The position numbers were made by a program, and so were the translations under genes. Positions 17,965-27,542 of a DNA stretch of 64,000 nucleotides are shown here, piece by piece; the stretch's first letter is position 1; each line of letters opens with the position of its first letter. The DNA comes from Limimaricola soesokkakensis (GTDB taxonomy: Bacteria > Pseudomonadota > Alphaproteobacteria > Rhodobacterales > Rhodobacteraceae), in contig NZ_FWFY01000013.1 of assembly GCF_900172345.1 (NCBI RefSeq), positions 1-64,000 of the forward strand, written 5' to 3'. The notes below the pieces were generated by a model. It saw only the letters and a program-made list of their open reading frames with translations. It made no database searches and had not been told where the DNA came from.

Positions 17965-18225
17965 ACGGCATTCCCAGCGCCGGTCCACGAGGCGCCGGGA
18001 TGGTGGAAGGGGCTGAGTGGTGATGACGAACCGGTCAGACCGGGGATCGGCCAAACCCAGGGGAGCAGAGCGCTACAAGCGCGTTGACCTGATTAGGGAC
18101 CCGATCTGCGGACTTCATCAGGGCCAGCAGGCATGTCGACCTGCGCAAACAGGCCGAACACATGGATGCACCCGACCGGTGCGATCGCCAGTGAAATCCC
18201 TTGCACCGCAGAGGCTGTCCACACA
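17965..18225 (+). other. Non-coding 3' end of IS1111-like element, candidate guide (bridge/seek) RNA region
   Basis: About 260 bp with no gene between the transposase stop and the right inverted repeat. In the IS1111 group the structured guide RNA is encoded downstream of the transposase; this segment has the right position and size, and contains several short complementary stretches (for example GGCGCCGG-type arms near 17980). This is an inference from position only. Confidence 0.35.
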
Positions 18226-18289
18226 TGGCTCAACGGCCAAATCATCGCACACTACGGTGGTCCAGAGGCCGTCCACAGCATCAGGTCAG
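18226..18289 (-). repeat. Right inverted repeat of the IS1111-like element
   Basis: Mirror copy of the left repeat (61 of 64 identical). It ends next to an IS3 transposase C-terminal fragment. Confidence 0.85.
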
Positions 18290-18292
18290 GAC

Positions 18293-18345
18293 CACCTCAC
18301 TATATCAGCCCGATTGAGTTCGAGGCCCGCGCAATGCTACCTTAA
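18293..18345 (+). pseudogene. IS3-family transposase C-terminal scrap
   Basis: The last 17 codons read PHYISPIEFEARAMLP then stop, the typical tail of an IS3-family orfB integrase (usually preceded by RRHS.LGY). The rest has been displaced, apparently by the IS1111-like insertion. Confidence 0.5.
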
Positions 18346-18513
18346 CTCGCTATCCACGGTGCCGGCAGCAGACCACTTGGCATTCCCGTCGCAGAACCAG
18401 TCGTCTATGTCGAACGGGTGAGAGGAAGTTCAGCCCTCAGGCGTTCCGTGCGACAGTGCAGTCCGCATAGAACGCCATCTAAATCAGGTCCGGTTTTGTA
18501 GGGGAATCTACGG

Positions 18514-19635
18514 TTGTATTCAATGGAATTGAAGAAATACACTGACAAACCGAGGCGAGCACTAATTGCCTTTCCGACCGACGTAATGGGGGGAGCCGAG
18601 CGTGTTTCGTATATGTTGGCGCTCACCGCCTTAAGGTCCGACGACTATGATGAGGTCGTGTGTTTTGTTCTTAGCCGCGGCAATAGCGGCACTCTGGCCG
18701 AATTAGCAGCGCACCCCAAGTGCAAATTAATATATGCGAACGCTCGCAGCGAAAAATATGGCCTATTTGCGCTCGCCAAGGTCTGCTGGCAGAGTAATTA
18801 CAGCCTAGCCTTCTCAAGTTTTACACACCTGAATGCAGCTCTAAGCTTCTTCAAAAAAGTCGGAATACTAAAATCCTCACGACTCGTTACTCGTGAGTCT
18901 ACGATGATCTTCGAGCGGGATCTTGGATTTAAGGGAGCGCTCGTCAAGAAGCTCTATTATCTCTATGGCGGGCAGGACTCAATAGTTTGCCAAACTGAAC
19001 GGATGGAAAGCTCTCTTAACCTCCATACTCACGGAAAGCTTCAAGCAAAAACAGTTACAATACCGAATCCAGTCAACCCATTACCGATGGTTGAGGAACC
19101 ACCTGCAGATCCCTTTCTTCATATCCCTAGAGGCATTAAGCGGATCGCATGGTGCGGCCGACTATCTAAGGTTAAATCTCCCCACAGGGCAATAGAGACG
19201 ATTGCAGCACTTCATGCCTTAGGTCGACACGACATACATTTAATCATGATCGGGGACGGTCCTTTGCGGACGGAATTGACTGCGCTGATTGAAATGATGG
19301 AGTTGGAGGCCTTCGTTTCAATACTAGGCTACCAAGATAACCCCATGATCCTAATGGCGGCATGTGACGTTGGGCTTGTGACCTCTGACGTAGAAGGATT
19401 TCCTAATGTTATACTAGAAATGTTGGCTTCGGGCACTCAAGGCGTAGTTACCACTAATTGCGCCGGCGGACTTGACGAAATACCCGGCGTTAGCGTTGCC
19501 GCTGAGAATTCCTGCAGAGCGCTCGCCGAGGCGATCAACCAGGTCTTATCAGTAGAGAACGCTACGCCAAATCTATCGGAGTTCTTATCGGAGCGCGCGC
19601 CCCAAAGGTTCTACGAGAGAATTCTTGGTCGATGA
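18514..19635 (+). CDS. Glycosyltransferase family 4
   Basis: A 373-aa GT-B fold glycosyltransferase. The N-terminal acceptor domain starts RALIAFPTDVMGGAERVSYML (GGAER motif). The donor domain has RIAWCGRLSKVKSPHRAI, LIMIGDGPLRTEL and the retaining-enzyme E-x7-E motif in SDVEGFPNVILEML. It adds one sugar to the lipid-linked repeat unit on the cytoplasmic face of the membrane. The start is uncertain: a TTG eight bases after AGGGGA is used here; an ATG three codons later is possible. It overlaps the following polymerase gene by 4 bp. AT-rich codon use matches the Wzx block. Confidence 0.92.
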   Translation: MYSMELKKYTDKPRRALIAFPTDVMGGAERVSYMLALTALRSDDYDEVVCFVLSRGNSGTLAELAAHPKCKLIYANARSEKYGLFALAKVCWQSNYSLAFSSFTHLNAALSFFKKVGILKSSRLVTRESTMIFERDLGFKGALVKKLYYLYGGQDSIVCQTERMESSLNLHTHGKLQAKTVTIPNPVNPLPMVEEPPADPFLHIPRGIKRIAWCGRLSKVKSPHRAIETIAALHALGRHDIHLIMIGDGPLRTELTALIEMMELEAFVSILGYQDNPMILMAACDVGLVTSDVEGFPNVILEMLASGTQGVVTTNCAGGLDEIPGVSVAAENSCRALAEAINQVLSVENATPNLSEFLSERAPQRFYERILGR

Positions 19636-20606
19636 GTTTCCGAACTATACCCATCGTGAAGCGCACTTTTGCGGGCCTCGTGTTCACTTTCCTCATCGCT
19701 GTAGTACCATGGGACTACGTGCGGAATGCAGAATTTGCAGATGTAGAAAACTATGTGTCTCGTATTGATATACTTAAGACACATGGCCTAGACTACTACG
19801 ATTACAATAAGTCTATCGTCGGGCTGCTCACATTCGAGTACGCTTGGGTCCGCTTGCTAACATTTCTTGCGCGAAATAACCTCGATCCCCAGCAAATACT
19901 GGGGATCCTAAGTGCAATATCGGCATTCCTAACCCATCGCTTTCTTTCACGATATTTAGGTGGCATAGCAGCAATCCTAATACTCGCGAATCCGATAACA
20001 ATTGACCTGCTCGTCTCGCAGGTCCGAAGTGCGTTAGCGTTCTCCATAGTTCTGACAGCGGTTCAGATGCAGGAGGGAAGCCTGCGGCGGCTCTTGCCCT
20101 ACATTCTCTTCGCTGTTGCCCCCTTTATCCACACGGGGATGATACTTGTTATCTTTGTGTATTTTTTATCAGTTTGGCTATCCCGTCGCAGATCATCGAC
20201 GCTGCTAAACTCGGCTTTTCTGACAGCAGGTCTTGGCTTGCTTTCAGGCTTAGTCATATCCACGACCGTGGTTGATATAGCACAGGCTATGGGAGATCGA
20301 CGGAACTTCTCTGATACCGAAACGAAATCCCTTTCGTATATGTTTTTCTGGTTTTTGTGGGCGGCTCTTCTTGTCATACAGGCCAGCGCTCGCAGCACGC
20401 GCACTTGGTACTATCATTTCTCTTTATATATTTGTATCGCAGTTTGGGTAATGGAAAGCAGTGGCATAGCCTCTTTCCGATTTATCGCCCTTTCCATTCC
20501 GATAATTGCCTTATCCTCTATCCACCTGCACAAGCGCGCACGAATAATTGCTTGGGTCGCGATGCTCTTTTATAATTTCCTTCTTTATTATTACTGGACG
20601 CTTTGA
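19632..20606 (+). CDS. EpsG-like polysaccharide polymerase (Wzy)
   Basis: A 324-aa integral membrane protein with about nine hydrophobic segments and a periplasmic-type loop near the N-terminus (FADVENYVSRIDILKTHGLDYYDY). This matches EpsG-type polymerases, which join repeat units at the periplasmic side. The ATG overlaps the stop of the preceding glycosyltransferase. It fits the missing Wzy function in this Wzx/Wzy locus. Polymerases diverge strongly, so the call depends on topology and context. Confidence 0.85.
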   Translation: MSFRTIPIVKRTFAGLVFTFLIAVVPWDYVRNAEFADVENYVSRIDILKTHGLDYYDYNKSIVGLLTFEYAWVRLLTFLARNNLDPQQILGILSAISAFLTHRFLSRYLGGIAAILILANPITIDLLVSQVRSALAFSIVLTAVQMQEGSLRRLLPYILFAVAPFIHTGMILVIFVYFLSVWLSRRRSSTLLNSAFLTAGLGLLSGLVISTTVVDIAQAMGDRRNFSDTETKSLSYMFFWFLWAALLVIQASARSTRTWYYHFSLYICIAVWVMESSGIASFRFIALSIPIIALSSIHLHKRARIIAWVAMLFYNFLLYYYWTL

Positions 20607-20834
20607 GCGAGGGAAAAGCGCTTCGCGATCCGAACCGATAAGGTCACGGAAAGATTTCTTGGCGTCATCGATTACGCGCTGATCCGCACCTGACTCCGCC
20701 ACCAATCAATACGACCTGAGATTGCCTTTAGGGTGCTGAAAAATATGGGCGACAGAGGAGCTTTTCACCTTATACTATGCCATAAATAGTTACACTAATC
20801 GTACGCAACAGTCTTTACAATTGAGGGAATATTG

Positions 20835-21386
20835 GTGAAGAATATTACTAGGCTCCTTCGGTGGCTACTAAGAAACCTCCGATTTGCGATCCTCGGCGGC
20901 GCTGAAGCAGCTAGGCGGAGCGGCGTGTCTGTCGGCCAAGACTGCCGAATCTATATTCGAGAGTTCGGCTCTGAACCGTTTTTGATTTCCATAGGGAGCC
21001 GGACTACAATAGCTGCAGGTGTAGTTATCCTCACTCATGACGGAAGCACTTCCCTTGTGCGCGACGCAGCAGGACACCGGTACCAGCGCTACGCTCCGGT
21101 TTTAATCGGCGACGATGTTTTCATCGGCGCAAACAGTATTATCATGCCCGGCGTTGCGGTTCGATCTAGATGTATTGTAGGCGCCGGCTCCATCGTTACC
21201 AAGGACGTTCCCGAGGGCTCAGTAGTAGCTGGCAATCCGGCTCGAGTGATCCAGACCTTTGACAATTTTTCTTTAAAGATTAAAAGGACGTGCGTGAGCG
21301 ACGGTGAATTATCAGAGGCCTCGAATTATGAGAGGCGTGTAGCATTGGCAATGAGGCTTAGCGCCGAGAGGTCGGAAGTGTTATGA
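20835..21386 (+). CDS. Hexapeptide-repeat acyltransferase (CysE/LacA/WcaF type)
   Basis: A 183-aa left-handed beta-helix acetyltransferase. Repeats run through [34 protein letters not shown] and [27 protein letters not shown], with a loop histidine in LTHDG. It probably O- or N-acetylates a sugar of the repeat unit using acetyl-CoA. The GTG preceded by GAGGGAA is preferred over a TTG one codon earlier. It is separated from the polymerase by 230 bp without a gene and followed directly by an IS5-type element. Confidence 0.9.
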   Translation: MKNITRLLRWLLRNLRFAILGGAEAARRSGVSVGQDCRIYIREFGSEPFLISIGSRTTIAAGVVILTHDGSTSLVRDAAGHRYQRYAPVLIGDDVFIGANSIIMPGVAVRSRCIVGAGSIVTKDVPEGSVVAGNPARVIQTFDNFSLKIKRTCVSDGELSEASNYERRVALAMRLSAERSEVL

Positions 21387-21405
21387 TTTCAATCCGTCCA
21401 CCCCG

Positions 21406-22257
21406 TTTAGGCTCCAGATTCATTGAGTTTCAGAGGTAGAAGATGACGGTTGCTGCGAGAGCGATTGCGGGTTGAAGGACGTCAGGACATCTTCCGTAGC
21501 GAGTGGCGACGCGCCTCCAGTCATTGAGCCTGTCGAGCATGATCCAGATGTAGTTGCGGCGTTTGTAGCAACGCTTGTCGTAGTTCGCCGATGTGTGTGG
21601 GACTTCCGGCCCGGGATGCAGGGCTCGATCCCTCTATCCTTCAGGGCTTCGCGAAACCAGTTGGCGTCATAGCCCCGATCGGCGAGCAGCCAGTCAGCTC
21701 CAGGCAAGTTCCCCATCACTGCGGCAGCGCCGGTACAGTTGCTCGCCTAGACTGCGGTCATGAAGAGTTTGTGCGGGCGGTTGTTTGCATTTGTGACGGT
21801 ATGTAGCTTGGTGTTCATGCCACCCTTGGTCCGCCCGATCAGTCTTCCTCGTCTCCCCTTTTTAGTCGCAGGCTCGATGCCATGCGGTATGCCTCGAGAT
21901 AGGTGGCATCGATCATAACCGTACTTGGATCCGCTGCGTCGGCCGTCAGTGCTCCAAAGATCCGGGCGAACACGCCCACATCACGCCAGCGGTTGTAGAG
22001 AGTCTTCGAGGGGCCCTATTCAACAGGCGCATCACACCATCGCAAGCCATTACGATTGATGCATATTATTATTCCGCTTAGAACCCTTCGACTGTCGACC
22101 CTCGGCTCGCCACGGCTCCTTGGAAAGAATGGCCGAAGCCAGCCTATCTGACCCCCAGTCAGCCAGAACAGATCGCTTATCACACCTCCATCAGCTTTGG
22201 GGTGAATCACGCAACTGACGCGACCGATCGCGCAACTCAATGGGTTCTGAGCCTAAA
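21406..22257 (-). mobile_element. IS5-family insertion sequence, inactive
   Basis: An 852-bp element with about 24-bp imperfect terminal inverted repeats (TTTAGGCTC...CATTGAGTT at both ends). It carries a degenerate transposase on the minus strand. Its right end lies 6 bp before the start codon of the downstream glycosyltransferase, so it has replaced that gene's native upstream region. Confidence 0.88.
21430..22183 (-). pseudogene. IS5-family (IS427-like) transposase pseudogene
   Basis: Pieces of an IS5 DDE transposase in several frames: ISDLFWLTGGQIGWLRPFFPRS and RRVLSGIIICINRNGLRW at the N-terminus; MIDATYLEAYR (first Asp) and KGGMNTKLHTVTNA in the centre; LLADRGYDANWFREALKDRGI (second Asp); and DWRRVATRYGRCPDVLQPAIALAATVIFYL at the end. 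Some IS427-group elements use a programmed frameshift, but an in-frame TAG after KLFMTAV and a further shift after KSHTHRR show it is dead. Confidence 0.85.
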
Positions 22258-22263
22258 TAAATC

Positions 22264-23373
22264 ATGCATATTATATTCACAGTTAACGCAGCTTGGAATA
22301 TTTTCAACTTCCGCCGTTCCTTAGTCGAGGCTATGCTCGAAGAAGGGCATAAGGTGACCGTTCTGGCCCCGCCAGACGTTGCCGTTAAACGTTTGGAGGC
22401 GCTCGGATGTCATTTCGTACCTCTAGAAATGGATGTTAAAGGATTATCCCCACTAGCCGATATTGCATTAATTCGGGAACTTAGGCAGCACTTCTATACT
22501 CTAGCGCCGGATGCTGTTTTCTCATTCACTATAAAAAATAACATCTTTGGTGCAATCGCGGCGCGAGGCCTAGGCTTCCCGTTCATTCCAAATGTGACAG
22601 GTCTCGGCACGGCCTTTCTGTCTTCGACGCTCCTCCGCCGCGTCGCCGAGACCCTATATCGGATAGCTTTTCGGTCCCTTCCAGTCGTTTTCTTTCAAAA
22701 CCCTGACGATCAGGCGCTCTTTCTCTCTCGTGGCTTGACGCAATCGAACCAGTCCCGGCTCCTGCCCGGTTCCGGAGTTGATCTTAAGCATTTCTTGCCG
22801 GCGCCACTGCCCGAGCGCGATGAGGTACGTTTCTTGATGATCGCGAGGCTATTGCGTGATAAAGGCATATTGGAATATGCCTTAGCGGCTCAGCAAACCC
22901 TGCTATCCCATCCTAATACTAGATTCCAGCTTTTGGGTCCGCTTGATGTTGAAAATCGGTCAGCTATCCCTGATACTTTACTTGAGAAGTGGCGGCAGAA
23001 CGGAACCATTGAATACCTTGGGGAAAGCGACGACGTGCGTTCCGAGATTGCCGATGCGGACTGTGTTGTCCTACCTTCCTACCGCGAGGGGGCGCCGCGC
23101 ACATTGATCGAAGCAGCGGCAATGGCACGACCGCTGATTGCTACAGATGTTCCCGGTTGTCGCAGCGTGGTCGAAGACGGCCGCACCGGGCTGCTGTGTG
23201 CGCCACGGGACGCGGAAAGCTTAAGCGCCGCCTTTATAAAGATGTTAACTTTGACTTCGGCAGCTCGGGAGGAGATGGGCCGGGCAGGTCGAAATAAAAT
23301 GGAGAGGGAATTCGACCAAGCAATGGTCGTCGATGCCTACCGTGGAGTGCTTGAAGAGGCTCTGATGCTGTGA
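22264..23373 (+). CDS. Glycosyltransferase family 4, PglA/WbpX-like
   Basis: A 369-aa GT-B enzyme. It begins IIFTVNAAWNIFNFRRSLVEAML, has PNVTGLGTAF in the acceptor domain, FLMIARLLRDKGILEY and the E-x7-E motif REGAPRTLIEAAAMARPLIATDVPGC in the donor domain. This form resembles enzymes that transfer GalNAc-type sugars to undecaprenyl-linked intermediates. The start lies 6 bp after the IS5 right end and lacks a recognisable ribosome-binding site, so expression may be low or driven from the IS. GC is intermediate between the Wzx block and the glm genes. Confidence 0.92.
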   Translation: MHIIFTVNAAWNIFNFRRSLVEAMLEEGHKVTVLAPPDVAVKRLEALGCHFVPLEMDVKGLSPLADIALIRELRQHFYTLAPDAVFSFTIKNNIFGAIAARGLGFPFIPNVTGLGTAFLSSTLLRRVAETLYRIAFRSLPVVFFQNPDDQALFLSRGLTQSNQSRLLPGSGVDLKHFLPAPLPERDEVRFLMIARLLRDKGILEYALAAQQTLLSHPNTRFQLLGPLDVENRSAIPDTLLEKWRQNGTIEYLGESDDVRSEIADADCVVLPSYREGAPRTLIEAAAMARPLIATDVPGCRSVVEDGRTGLLCAPRDAESLSAAFIKMLTLTSAAREEMGRAGRNKMEREFDQAMVVDAYRGVLEEALML

Positions 23374-23717
23374 CCGCCCCCAACGGCATCGGTCTGCAAA
23401 AGTGAGTTTTCTACAATCCACATTACGGGGCAGACGCCGCTTCAACGCCTCACTCCGCGCCCCCGCCTGATGCGCATGGAATTCCAAATGCTATAGCCTT
23501 GGCTGGAAACGCCCGCCGAAACCATGGCCGAAGCACCCGCGCTTTGCACTTTCTTCGTTGCACTTGAATTTAGAGCGCGACCCGACCATAAGTCGCGCGT
23601 AAATCGAGTCACTACTCAAGTTTGAAGGCTACAAATACTCAGCAAGTACGAGGCTGGCATAACATTTATGTCTGCCACAGCCACACAATCTGAGGGCAAA
23701 ATAATGGAAAAATATCA
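23374..23717. other. Spacer between glycosyltransferase and epimerase
   Basis: About 340 bp with no supported gene. Composition rises toward the GC-rich backbone downstream, so a boundary between the transferred glycosyltransferase block and the nucleotide-sugar genes probably lies here; a new promoter for the epimerase is expected. Confidence 0.35.
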
Positions 23718-24728
23718 GTGAAAATTCTTATCACCGGAACGGCAGGTTTCATCGGGTTCCACCTTGCGAAGCTTCTTCTGACAGAAGGCTTCAGGGTGCA
23801 TGGCTATGACGGCCTGACGGATTATTACGACGTCAATCTGAAGCGTCGGCGGCATGCCATGCTGCTTCAGAACGAAGGCTTCTCCATGACCGAGGGTATG
23901 CTCGAAGATCAGAGGCTGTTCGACTCCGTGGCCGACGAGTTCGCGCCGGACATCATCGTCCACCTCGCGGCTCAAGCCGGGGTACGGTATTCCTTGGAAA
24001 ACCCGAAAGCTTACCTAAACGCAAATGTCATTGGCACCTTCCATGTCATGGAAGCCGCGCGCCGTCTCAAGGTCAAGCACCTGCTCATGGCTTCCACTTC
24101 GAGTGTTTACGGTGCGAACGACGAGATGCCGTTCTCCGAGATGGAAAAGGCCGACACGCAGCTGACCATCTATGCCGCGACGAAAAAGGCCAATGAGAGC
24201 ATGGCGCATGCCTATGCGCATCTGTGGAATCTGCCGACCACAATGTTCCGCTTCTTTACCGTTTATGGGCCTTGGGGTCGGCCGGATCTCGCGCTCTACA
24301 AGTTCGTCGATGCCATGCTCGATGACCGCCCGATCGACATCTACAATCATGGCGACATGTATCGTGACTTTACCTATGTCGACGACCTGGTCCGTGCCAT
24401 CATGCTGCTGATGTCGGCGGTTCCCGAACGCCCGGCCAGCAAGGACGACATTGCCGAGGGCGACAACCTGTCCCCGGTGGCTCCTTACCGTGTCGTGAAC
24501 ATCGGCAACTCCGAGAAGGTGCGACTTCTTGACTTCATCGAGGCCATCGAAGACAGCCTCGGCATGAAGGCAAAGCGCAACTATATGCCGATGCAGACAG
24601 GCGATGTGCCTGCTACTTGGGCTGATGCCTCACTGCTGAGCCAGCTGACCGGCTACCGCCCAGAGACCGATTTCCGGGTCGGAATCGACCGCTTCGTCAA
24701 ATGGTTCGTCGAGTACCGCAACGCCTGA
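23718..24728 (+). CDS. NAD-dependent UDP-sugar 4-epimerase (UDP-glucuronate type)
   Basis: A 336-aa extended short-chain dehydrogenase. It has the Rossmann motif [38 protein letters not shown], the catalytic SSVYG serine region and YAATKKANE (YxxxK), then [20 protein letters not shown]. These are the marks of UDP-glucuronate 4-epimerases (LpsL/Cap1J type), which interconvert UDP-GlcA and UDP-GalA. It starts at a GTG. With the downstream dehydrogenase it would supply galacturonic-type donors for the repeat unit. UDP-GlcNAcA as substrate is an alternative. Confidence 0.93.
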   Translation: MKILITGTAGFIGFHLAKLLLTEGFRVHGYDGLTDYYDVNLKRRRHAMLLQNEGFSMTEGMLEDQRLFDSVADEFAPDIIVHLAAQAGVRYSLENPKAYLNANVIGTFHVMEAARRLKVKHLLMASTSSVYGANDEMPFSEMEKADTQLTIYAATKKANESMAHAYAHLWNLPTTMFRFFTVYGPWGRPDLALYKFVDAMLDDRPIDIYNHGDMYRDFTYVDDLVRAIMLLMSAVPERPASKDDIAEGDNLSPVAPYRVVNIGNSEKVRLLDFIEAIEDSLGMKAKRNYMPMQTGDVPATWADASLLSQLTGYRPETDFRVGIDRFVKWFVEYRNA

Positions 24729-24795
24729 TCTCGAATGTTTGGGGAGCTTCTCGCAAGGACAGCTCCCGTCACACCTTCATTTCAAAGGGATAGAG

Positions 24796-26064
<1,269 letters not shown>

Positions 26065-26188
26065 GGCTTGAGAAGAACTAGGCTGCTGCCGGCCTCCAAA
26101 TCACTACCAAAAGTTCGTGATATATGAGCCAGCAGCAGTCCAACTAAATGGCTAGTAAAAGACGCAATTAGCAACAAGAGGGGCAAAG

Positions 26189-27541
26189 ATGGGCGTGGCC
26201 TTGATCGTCCTGGCCGCAGGCCGGGGCACGCGAATGAATTCGGACCTTCCGAAGGTCCTGCACGAGATCGGCCAGTCGCCGCTTCTTCATCACGCCATGG
26301 CGGCGGGCATGGCGCTCGAGCCCGAGCGCATGATCGTCGTCGCGGGCCACGGCGCCGAGGCGGTGGAGCGCGCCGCCACCGCCTTCGACGAAGGCATCGT
26401 CACCGTTCGGCAGGAAAGCCAAGAGGGCACCGGCCACGCCGTGCAGCAGGCGCGCGCCGCGCTGGAGGGCTTCGAGGGCCATGCCATCGTGCTCTATGGC
26501 GACACGCCCTTCATCCGGCCCAAAACGCTAGAGGCGATGCTCGCCGCGCGCGCCCGCGCCGATATCGTGGTGCTGGGCTTCGAGGCCGCCGATCCCGGCC
26601 GCTATGGCCGCCTCGTCGCCGATGGCGACGCGCTCGACCGCATCGTCGAGTTCAAGGACGCGGACGAGGCGACCCGCGCCATCCCCCTGTGCAACTCCGG
26701 CGTCATCGCCGCGGATCGTCACACGCTCTTCTCGCTGCTCGACCGCGTCACCAACGACAACGCCTCGGGCGAATACTACCTCACCGACATCGTGGGCCTC
26801 GCGCGCGAGGCCGGGCTCAGGGCCGAGGTGGTGCGCTGCGACGAGGCCGAGACGCTGGGCATCAACACCCGCGCCGAACTGGCCGCCGCCGAGGCCGCGT
26901 TCCAGTCCCGGGCCCGGGCCGGGGCGATGGAGGACGGGGTGACGCTGGTGGCGCCGGAGACGGTGAGTTTCGCGCGCGACACGGTGGTGGGCCGCGACAC
27001 GGTGATCGAGCCCAACGTGGTGTTCGGCCCCGGCGTGACGGTGGAGAGCGGCGCGCGGATCCGCGCCTTTTCGCATCTCGAGGGCTGCCACGTCTCGCGC
27101 GGCGCCACCGTCGGCCCCTTCGCCCGGCTGCGCCCCGGCGCCGAGCTGGCCGAGGAGGTGCATGTCGGCAACTTCGTCGAGATCAAGAACGCGCAGATCG
27201 GCACCGGCGCCAAGATCAACCACCTGACCTATCTGGGCGATGCCGATATCGGCGCCGGCACCAATGTCGGCGCGGGCACGATCACCTGCAACTATGACGG
27301 CGTGTTCAAGCACCGCACCACGGTGGGCCGCGACGCCTTCATCGGCTCGAACACCATGCTGGTGGCGCCGGTGACGCTGGGCGACGGCGCGATGACCGCG
27401 ACCGGCACGGTGGTGACCCACAACGTGCCGGCGGGCGACATGGCCGTGGGCCGGGCGCGCCAGGACAACAAGCCGGGCTTCGCGACCCGGTTCTTCGAGA
27501 AGCTGCGCGCCGCGAAGGCCGCCAAGACCAAGGATAACTGA
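26189..27541 (+). CDS. glmU: Bifunctional UDP-GlcNAc pyrophosphorylase / glucosamine-1-P acetyltransferase
   Basis: A 450-aa GlmU. The uridyltransferase domain opens LIVLAAGRGTRMNSDLPKVLHEIG and has QEGTGHAVQQ and YGDTPF. The C-terminal left-handed beta-helix acetyltransferase includes RLRPGAELAEEVHVGNFVEIKNA, NHLTYLGDADIG and CNYDGVFKHRT. It makes UDP-GlcNAc for peptidoglycan, LPS and EPS. Length is normal. It is strongly GC-rich, unlike the glycosyltransferase block, and glmS follows after one base, so they form an operon. Normally essential. Confidence 0.97.
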   Translation: MGVALIVLAAGRGTRMNSDLPKVLHEIGQSPLLHHAMAAGMALEPERMIVVAGHGAEAVERAATAFDEGIVTVRQESQEGTGHAVQQARAALEGFEGHAIVLYGDTPFIRPKTLEAMLAARARADIVVLGFEAADPGRYGRLVADGDALDRIVEFKDADEATRAIPLCNSGVIAADRHTLFSLLDRVTNDNASGEYYLTDIVGLAREAGLRAEVVRCDEAETLGINTRAELAAAEAAFQSRARAGAMEDGVTLVAPETVSFARDTVVGRDTVIEPNVVFGPGVTVESGARIRAFSHLEGCHVSRGATVGPFARLRPGAELAEEVHVGNFVEIKNAQIGTGAKINHLTYLGDADIGAGTNVGAGTITCNYDGVFKHRTTVGRDAFIGSNTMLVAPVTLGDGAMTATGTVVTHNVPAGDMAVGRARQDNKPGFATRFFEKLRAAKAAKTKDN

Positions 27542-27542
27542 G

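Larger units (their letters stand above)
16871..18289 (+). mobile_element. IS1111/IS110-type insertion element with 64-bp terminal inverted repeats
   Basis: About 1.42 kb bounded by 64-bp inverted repeats that match at 61 of 64 positions. It contains one DEDD transposase reading frame (frameshifted) and a non-coding 3' part of about 260 bp. IS110-family elements usually lack long repeats and the IS1111 group has short subterminal ones, so this length is unusual. It sits within the EPS locus, flanked on the right by an IS3 C-terminal fragment, and separates the ATP-grasp gene from a glycosyltransferase. Confidence 0.8.
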
